Shown one piece after another: positions 8,737 through 14,672 of a DNA stretch of 14,672 nucleotides (positions within the stretch are counted from its first letter, which is position 1; each line of letters starts with the position of its first letter). This DNA is from Echinostoma caproni. Its lineage: Eukaryota; Platyhelminthes; Trematoda; Plagiorchiida; Echinostomatidae. The stretch lies in the NCBI GenBank assembly GCA_900618425.1, contig UZAN01000123.1, forward strand, positions 1 through 14,672, written 5' to 3'. The position numbers and the translations under genes are program-made. The notes under the pieces were generated by a model, which did not search any database, had not been told where the DNA came from, and worked only from the letters and a program-made list of their open reading frames with translations.

Positions 8737-8993
8737 AACGCTGGAGAGTATTGTACATGATTTTAACACTGTTTATGAGCATCGTCAAAGCATGTCCACT
8801 GACTTCGTTGCCCATCGAACCTTGGGACTACACAGGCAGAACTCAAATGTACGAAATACACGATTGCGGAAACTTTCGTTGTCCACCAATTGCTGGACGA
8901 AATTGCGAAACTAAGCTTATGCCACTGTTATGTTCACGATGTATCTATTACTTGGCACTAAAGAAAACGGAAAGGAACTATTTGAACGCTTGA
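8727..8993 (+). CDS. Possible small secreted cysteine-rich protein
   Basis: This 88-codon ATG-started frame lies within the mutarotase intron on the opposite strand. Residues 8-22 form a hydrophobic stretch ending in small residues (MILTLFMSIVKA), like a short signal peptide, especially if translation starts at Met11. The rest carries six cysteines at positions 23, 47, 52, 60, 69 and 72, an even number suited to disulphides, with CGNFRCPPIAGRNC in the middle and CSRC later. I recognise no family. Against it, it starts within the tail of the integrase relic, has no poly(A) signal just downstream, and the other plus frames are also partly open here. Chance is the leading alternative. Confidence 0.22.
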   Translation: MHIERWRVLYMILTLFMSIVKACPLTSLPIEPWDYTGRTQMYEIHDCGNFRCPPIAGRNCETKLMPLLCSRCIYYLALKKTERNYLNA

Positions 8994-10655
8994 GTAATCT
9001 TCACTCGAATATAACATCAAAATACCACAAGAAAATTGGCATTCCCAACTACATAAAAAGCTAGTGGCACATCGGTCTGATGCGGCTTTGGTAGCAAATA
9101 TGTTTGGTGAATAATGATTGTCATGATACTTCTCAGTCTATGATTGTGTACTTTCTGGATTTATGATAATGTTCACATAAACTGCGGTATGCTCGCTCAC
9201 AGGTCTAGCGAAATTATCCAGGATAAATTGTGAAAATCTATATTTTCGGCTTCTCCATTTGAATTCCTCGCGGGAAAAGCATACTTCTGACTACTTTTAC
9301 TGAAATTCTGAGTGGTTGAAAATAAGCATTCAACACTACCAAGGATCATTGCTAGGAAGCTCATCTGTGATAGTCGTAAACTCCTAACTGGAGAACTGTA
9401 CCATTCCTCGACTGGGAGTTCCGATCACCCGGGGAGTGTGAATGGTGTCCAAACAGCGTAGGATTCGTCTCAAGAATCGCTGGCTTCAAATGAACTTTGT
9501 TTTATCGATAGCTCCCTGCTGCTTAGCTAGTTATTCATTGCCAAAGATTCTGGTTGTTACTTGTAACGGAAATCACCGCCGAACAATCTGACCGTATTGT
9601 AACATCACAAAACGTTCATCACTTATTTTAATTTGTTTGTAATTTCAACCAATTCTATAAACTTATATGAGCAAAATATGGCGTTGCCGTTGAAAATTCC
9701 CTCACTTGGGTGCATAAAACTGCCACTGGGTATACTTGAATCACCTACTAATCCTCAGCTCCTAAAGATACCTCCAATACGCTTTGCTTTGCCGACAGTC
9801 AAGAGATATATAATATTCACAATAAACAGACAAATTCACACGGAAAATCATGAGAAACCAATGTTAAATTTGGCGTTGAATTTGTTGAATTTGAAGTTAG
9901 CTTTGTTTTAACGTGAAATTTTATTCAGAGTATACATAAATGCTTTTCTGTTTTTCTCCCAAACTAAATATCAGTTTTTCCTAATATTATGTTGTTTTCA
10001 GTTCTAGTATTGTTCGCACTTCTATACCTGCAAAACAAACAAAGATCCATGCTTTTTTCACTGGAGGAACATCAGAAACTGACGGTAATCAATTTTGAAT
10101 GTCAACATTGTACATGTTTATGTAATAAGTATTATTATTTGCTAAATGTTGTGACTCTAGTCAGGTCAAGAAAAGCTTTATGCACCCAAAAGGTGAATTT
10201 TCAGCAGTTTACGAGTTTTACAGTGGATAAGTAAAATAATTGTAAACAACAAAGTACAGTATGAGAAATTCTACACTTTAATAAATGAGAGAAAAATTAG
10301 GGCAAGAGTTTTTCCCTGAGGTAAGTGAGGATATGCTGACGATTTACTAGTAAACGAGCTAGGTAAGGAATTACACTATTGCGATATGTGGAAGTCCGTG
10401 CAGGAAGGAGTTGATATTTGGAGCGTGTCCGGGGAATCCACAGGGCTTCGCGATATCTTGGTGCAGACAGTGCCCTTGATCATGCGTTATCCTGTCAGTG
10501 AATGTATCACAAGCGTCAAGATTCTTGGAAATAAAGAAATCAACTAAAACAGTTTTATCAACTCCACTGTAGCGGGACAAAGTTTAAGAGATCTTGAAAA
10601 CAAAGTCATATACGATCACTTCAGTAAATAGGAAAACGATTTTTATGAAACTCAC

Positions 10656-11044
10656 TTTCCTCCATGCAGACAATGATCATTCTGAAAATTTTGTGTCACC
10701 TGAATATACTTATCGGAACCAGGGGGATTGAACCGTCCTTTTTGTATACGTCCAGCGACACGACCCACAATCACTCCAAAGTATGGTGGGTTATGCTCAT
10801 AATCTTTTACTGTTTCATAACCCAAAAGCACATCCGATAGATATTTGTCTGTTTCGGAGGCTCCGCCCGGTATGGTGCACGACACTAGAGCTGCACCCAA
10901 GGTACATATTTTTACGTTCGGCCCCTTGTTTGGATTGCATGAGTTCGAAGGATATAAGGTAATCATTTGCACCAATTCACCCCGTGAGTTCGAGCCAAAC
11001 GGTTCGACCGTTGCGTCCATGTTGATTCTAAAACAGGAATCCAT
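10656..11044 (-). CDS. GALM: Galactose mutarotase (aldose 1-epimerase), exon 1
   Basis: The first coding exon gives residues 1-129 and two bases of codon 130. It contains the N-terminal half of the beta-sandwich: CTLGAALVSCTIPG (47-60), DVLLGYETVKDY (71-82), PPYFGVIVGRVAGRI (86-100), then HCLHGGK (124-130), whose His127 matches the substrate-binding and catalytic His107 of the human enzyme. Arg99 matches human Arg82. The neighbouring contact residue, Asn81 in human (GRVANRI), is Gly98 here. An in-frame TGA lies nine bases before ATG1 (11044), so no longer start is possible on unspliced RNA. Met9 (11020-11018) may be the real start, because a consensus 3' splice site separates the two ATGs and MDATVEPFG lines up better with the vertebrate N terminus. 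That start would give 379 residues. Confidence 0.92.
11028..11039 (-). promoter_or_regulatory. 3' splice site upstream of Met9 of the mutarotase
   Basis: The minus strand reads TTCCTGTTTTAG then AATCAACATGGAC. This is a pyrimidine tract ending in AG, seven bases before the second ATG. It could be a spliced-leader acceptor or the end of a 5'-UTR intron. If used, it removes the first ATG and fixes the start at 11020. Flatworms are known to trans-splice a subset of mRNAs; that this gene does so is inference. Confidence 0.45.
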
Positions 11045-14001
11045 TTTACTTCACCGGTACAGATGGTGACCAAAATGATGTGTTTAGTAATTCGAAGGAA
11101 AGGTATTAAATAACCAAAGTATTATGACTAGTATCTTTTTATTCCAGAGCTTATTTTTGAAGGGTTTTACTTATGGTACCAAGTGTGCAATGAACCATTT
11201 TAAACATATCACTCTATTCCTGTTTAGTGTTGAAGTAGAAGTTTTCAGGATAAAGTTGCACGATAGCCATTTAAAGTGAGAGGACAGTTAAGTTAAACAC
11301 AAATCCGGTGATTCAAATTTGAAGGAATAATAGCCCTCAAGGATTAGATGGTACATGTTCGGTAAGTATGAACAGTGGATATACTATTGAAATAAGGAAG
11401 CTGTAATCTGGTTTCAAAATATACAGCAGGTTCTTCGTAGTTGGAATCAGTTTGTGTTAAATTTTATTAACCTAATTGATGAGTAAATGGAAATGAAAAA
11501 GGAAGATTTAAGAGTGAACATATTCTTCTTGGTTCAATGATATATATGATGCGTGAATGAACCATTTAATTTGATCTGCTTCCAGAACGCATGGACGTGG
11601 GTCAAAATGAGCAACAATCTCATCAAAAACTTCTAAGCAAAGACCAGCTCAAATGTTTTAGAAAACAACTTCAACGATTCCAAAATGGTGTATTTCAGCT
11701 CATTATTGTTGCAGTTAAACTGCTAGTCCACATTTTTGTGACATCAATAATGTATTTCTAGTCAGTATTCATTATTGGTTCAACAATCTCTATCAGAATA
11801 ATGTCATTGCACTTACGGCGTTACAAAAGATTTTAGCAATATTATTAACACGATTGAGTTAGAAAAACAGCTGCGTCTGTGAAAACTGAAATAATAAGAC
11901 TGATACTGGACCGGCGGTAATCTATTTCAAAACGTTCGCACGAGAAGTTAAGTGTAACCGAATTATAAAATAATTAGAATATCATTTCCGTTGAAGCGAT
12001 TCAATTGATAGATGCAAACAAAAAGAGTCGAGCAACTAACGTTTTTGTGCGATGAAATACTGAAACAATAAACCGGAATGGTTAGCAGTATTCAATGTAT
12101 TCAAAGGGATAGCTTTCCATTAGTCATTACCGTACAGGTGAAAGCAGTGCTCTTAACTGCGATTGTATTTTTGCAAGGCCAAACAAATATATGAGCTACC
12201 GTAAAGAGCAGGAGGACTATCTTTTGTAACCTGCGAACGAAGATGTTTTGGCTGTAATTGTTTTCTATTACTTAAAATCAGCAAAGGCTCTAAGAAAACT
12301 TTACGTGAATTTGAACAGAGCACAGTATAGTCGGTTTTAGTTGAGAATAAATAATGGAAGTATCTTCTCAAAGGTATTGATGGATTTAAGTACGTAAATA
12401 CGTTCCTCACTGAGAAAGAAGTAAAGATGCATGAATGAATGAAACTTTCTGGTATAATTTTCAAAAAGGTTCAATTTAGCTTAATCAAACTGACATTTTT
12501 AATAACTGGTACTGAAAGGCTTCAGAAATCGTTATAAATATATGAAGGTTCTGAAATATCAATAAAGTGCGTTTGCCCATTACACGTATCAGCTTCTTAA
12601 ACTACGTACAAATGAACAAAGTCTATTTTGAGGAGTTCTCAATAAACTAATTGTCGCGTAGCATTTGAACCGGTTCTGTAGAAACCACTGATACATAATT
12701 CGAATCTCCAGTATATTGGCACCTGAGTAGTTCAATGCCTCCAAAATACTGCTTTCAGAATTTGAAATCTGTCGGAGGTGTCTAAAACTATATGCACTTT
12801 CGGAGAATACAGTTTCAGCAAGTTATAATATATGGGTACAAAAACAGGAATGCAGAACAAGAAGGATTGCAAACAAATGTTCGGTAATCAAAAAGCAGAA
12901 ATGGCAAGCTTTAGTTACACACTATAAAGCAATTGATACCATTCATTTTTCGATGTAGATGTTATTCTTGAGAACGATAAACAAAATAATTTAGCTTTTT
13001 GTTCACCAATAGACAATAGACACGAATAAAAATAAAGTTTTCATTTTGTTTTTTTCGAATACTAAACGTATAACAACTGTCTAGAGAAACTAATAATTGA
13101 GGAATACATCCATAAATGGTGGCGGTGAGACTCGAAATCGGGACAAGTGGGTCTGTTATTCGCAGCAAAAATGAAGAAACTGGTGGCGTATTAAAAGGCG
13201 AAACGTTTGTCACAAATGAGCGTAAATGAACTTGATTCTGAATGGTTTTATGGAATGAGTAGTTTATGTTACAGTTTGTGAACAAACTCGACTTTATGAG
13301 GCACCCATATATCAAAACTTATCTGGAGTAGCCGTCATATAGGTATAAAGCATAGGCGGCAACAGATAAACCTATTTTTAACCGCAGTTAAAACCCAGCA
13401 ATATGGGGGCATGCACGGTAGCTTGGCAAACCCGGAGCTCCATTTTTCTCTTGCATGGTGATTAACGTCTATAACAAGCTCCGTTTGTATGTGGTAGCTG
13501 TAGAAACATTTGTCAACTTTAAGCTCTGGCTCGACTATCGTTGTGAAGAAGTGTTCCCGGTTGAGGTCCGTGTTAAGGAGTAACTTCGGATTACTTATTC
13601 ACCATTTTTCATTCTACTTCATTCCAATGCATCGAACCCCATATTTTAACAATTCATACTTTTCTTATTGTACTGGAACATCCCCAAACTCTTTTGACCC
13701 GCCTGAGACCCTGCTGGAGGGATCGACCACGAGACGGAACGTGCGATGTTGGATAAGCAACCGGAACCTGCACAACTCCAAATGACCGATCCTTCTGAAA
13801 CAGTATTTGGGTTGTTTTTCTTACTCTTTCGCAGACAAAGGTGGTCAAGGAATACAATCCATAAGCTGATAAACCACCGTGGGAAGACGATCACAGCTCA
13901 CTAGTGCAAGAACCGGACGGTATCTGGCTCAAGACCGCACATTATTGTACCTGACCTGACTTTACCAGAACAGTAACATGAGTACACTCTCGCTTATAAT
14001 G

Positions 14002-14038
14002 CACACGTTTTAACGTGTGTTCTTCTATAGAAGAACAC
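14002..14038. repeat. Two overlapping palindromes
   Basis: CACACGTT-TT-AACGTGTG (14002-14019) forms an 8-bp hairpin with a 2-nt loop. Sharing its last three bases, 14017-14038 is a perfect 22-nt palindrome centred on TATA (core TTCTTCTATAGAAGAA). The two stems overlap and would be mutually exclusive in one strand. GCTTATAATGC lies just left, and TTTATAAGGG about 50 nt right. Confidence 0.85.
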
Positions 14039-14435
14039 TTTATTGCATCAAACGTCTCTGTTAAAATATCCCTTGTTCTAAAAAAAGGTTTATAAGGGAA
14101 GCAGAGTCGCAGTTATATGTCCTGCCACCATCTCAGCAAGTGTTGTCTGTAACTGAAATCATGACTTCAGCTGCATCAAACAATCTAAAGCTTATATTTG
14201 CACATAGTTTTCGAATTAACGCGGCACAAATTCATGTCGGATCCGAAGGTTCGTGGGTTTGTAAAATTATTAAGTTCAGTTGAAATTAAGTAAACACTTA
14301 TAACTGCTTTTGATTCAGTTATATTTGAACCATATTTCAGTTAACTGAACTGGTCGGGTCACTTTAAAATAAATGTAATCTAAATAAAAATTATACCATA
14401 CTGCTTTGAATAATGAGTGGTCATTGTCAATCAGG

Positions 14436-14441
14436 TTTATT
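14436..14441 (-). terminator. Candidate poly(A) signal
   Basis: AATAAA on the minus strand, about 105 nt downstream of the stop codon of the candidate terminal exon at 14545-14663. The spacing suits a short 3' UTR. Confidence 0.3.
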
Positions 14442-14522
14442 TATAACCGATCTTCCAAGATCTTGACAAATGCCCGAAGGTATCGTGAAAACATATAAGA
14501 AGATCAATGCACGCGCCTACAA

Positions 14523-14541
14523 TGACCTTAGGTCAAGGTCC
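14523..14541 (+). promoter_or_regulatory. Nuclear-receptor-like half-site cluster
   Basis: TGACCT-T-AGGTCA is a perfect everted pair of AGGTCA half-sites with one spacer base. It overlaps TCAAGGTCC, which resembles the extended monomer site used by NR5A/ERR-type receptors. It lies just downstream of a candidate minus-strand stop codon, so it would be in a 3' UTR if that exon is real. The match is by motif only. Confidence 0.2.
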
Positions 14542-14544
14542 AGT

Positions 14545-14663
14545 TCAGTTCAGTTTGCACAGGACAGAAAACGGCCACGGCCAATCGAGCGTCCAGAATT
14601 CTTTCGGTGCTGTGCGGTCAAGTATGGCATCCACCATTGCGAAAAGTAATCCGTACTTCCTGG
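14545..14663 (-). CDS. Candidate terminal exon of an unknown gene
   Basis: At the right edge, the minus strand has a good acceptor (TCTTTTCAG, AG at 14665-14664) followed by an open frame ending in TGA at 14547-14545. The 39-codon peptide includes RKYGLLFAMVDAILDRT and PKEFWTLDWPWPFSVLCKLN and is rich in aromatic residues. AATAAA lies about 105 nt downstream on the same strand. Acceptor, stop and poly(A) signal in the right order suggest the last exon of a gene lying mostly right of the window. I recognise no family. The sequence style also recalls dispersed fluke repeats, so a repeat-derived frame is a serious alternative. Confidence 0.27.
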
Positions 14664-14672
14664 CTGAAAAGA

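Larger units (their letters stand above)
7072..10655 (-). other. Mutarotase intron, 3584 nt, phase 2
   Basis: The donor is GGAGGAAA|GTGAGT (GT at 10655-10654) and the acceptor is AATTATAG|GGAAGG (AG at 7073-7072), both on the minus strand. Joining them turns codon 130 into AAG (Lys) and gives HGGKEGLSYVVWT, the continuous family motif, so the intron call rests on sequence homology as well as splice consensus. Its contents include gag and integrase remnants of Ty3/gypsy elements in opposite orientations, interleaved inverted repeats and a possible small plus-strand gene; the other stretches, including 9000-10650, show nothing recognisable. Minus-strand frame 10371-10580 lies inside it and has no mutarotase similarity. 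Confidence 0.88.
11045..14544. other. AT-rich region upstream of the mutarotase, no clear gene
   Basis: From about 11050 to 13400 the DNA is visibly more AT-rich than the left half, and its open frames (for example minus 12153-12464 and minus 12962-13315) look like random AT-rich translation. I found no domain, tRNA or tandem array. This region should include the mutarotase promoter, but I see no convincing core element. Bases 13650-13960 are more GC-rich and may hold an unidentified repeat. From 14000 on there are palindromes and a heptamer cluster, listed separately. Confidence 0.4.
14275..14555. repeat. Cluster of TTCAGTT heptamers
   Basis: TTCAGTT occurs at 14275, 14314, 14336, 14544 and 14549, with its reverse complement AACTGAA at 14343. 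The copies at 14336 and 14343 abut to form the perfect palindrome TTCAGTTAACTGAA (14336-14349), and those at 14544 and 14549 overlap. Six copies in 281 bases is much denser than chance. They could be regulatory sites or traces of an old repeat. Confidence 0.7.

Noticed and set aside
10371..10580. Minus-strand frame next to exon 1, considered as an extra or alternative mutarotase exon
   Set aside because: Direct splicing of exon 1 to exon 2 already restores the family motif without gap, and this frame has no aldose epimerase similarity despite a chance HCLH.
10845..11069. Plus-strand open frame opposite mutarotase exon 1
   Set aside because: Antisense shadow of exon 1.
12661..12671. Minus-strand GGTTCAAATGC, considered as a tRNA B box
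   Set aside because: Does not match the B-box end and no A box or cloverleaf could be drawn.
12153..13315. Two minus-strand frames over 100 codons
   Set aside because: AT-rich chance composition, no motif, no splice support.
13510..13894. Frames with STTRRNVRCW, considered as a Ty3/gypsy Pol C-terminus
   Set aside because: The conserved RLKPA segment that should lie upstream is absent, and the similarity is a few residues only.
1..14672. Prokaryotic features: operons, ribosome binding sites, CRISPR, terminators
   Set aside because: Splicing, retrotransposon relics and low gene density show eukaryotic DNA; no regularly spaced repeat array is present.

Overview
This window looks like nuclear DNA of a multicellular eukaryote. 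It has no bacterial gene packing: one well-supported gene covers under 1.2 kb of coding sequence, is split by a 3.6 kb intron with GT...AG borders, and sits among decayed retrotransposon pieces. The gene is an animal-type galactose mutarotase. The mix of decayed CR1/L2/Jockey-like LINE and Ty3/gypsy fragments, the long intron and the base composition suggest a flatworm, most likely a digenean fluke. That organism call is inference; the sequence contains no decisive marker.

Layout. Bases 1-66 are the 3' end of a LINE in plus orientation: AATAAA followed by a short CTTTGA-type tandem tail. Bases 67-3280 hold no certain gene, but several plus-strand stretches look like exons. The best is 2007-2189, and shorter phase-0 pieces at 2323-2343 and 3019-3081 could splice to it. 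A 25-nt hairpin lies at 2781-2805. At 3285-3850 on the minus strand is a frameshifted C-terminal piece of a LINE reverse transcriptase whose 3' tail matches the one at the left edge, so two members of one family face each other across 3.2 kb. Bases 3851-6296 hold nothing I can name beyond possible poly(A) signals.

The galactose mutarotase gene is on the minus strand. Exon 1 is 10656-11044 and exon 2 is 6297-7071. The join is phase 2, restores the conserved HGGK-EG...VW segment and gives a 387-residue enzyme with all expected catalytic residues. A good 3' splice site (TTCCTGTTTTAG) lies between the first two Met codons, so the mature mRNA may start at Met9 after trans-splicing or removal of a 5'-UTR intron. 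The intron has collected a Ty3/gypsy gag remnant (minus), a perfect 26-bp inverted repeat, a Ty3/gypsy integrase C-terminal remnant (plus), and an open frame for a possible small secreted cysteine-rich protein.

Bases 11045-14544 are visibly AT-rich and hold no recognisable gene. The right end has nested palindromes (14002-14038), a cluster of the heptamer TTCAGTT, and a candidate minus-strand terminal exon (14545-14663) with a poly(A) signal about 100 nt downstream. That exon would belong to a gene lying mostly beyond the window.

I found no CRISPR array, tRNA, rRNA, operon or complete mobile element. The mutarotase works alone here: it interconverts the alpha and beta anomers of galactose and glucose, feeding the Leloir pathway. 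Nothing around it suggests a functional gene cluster.
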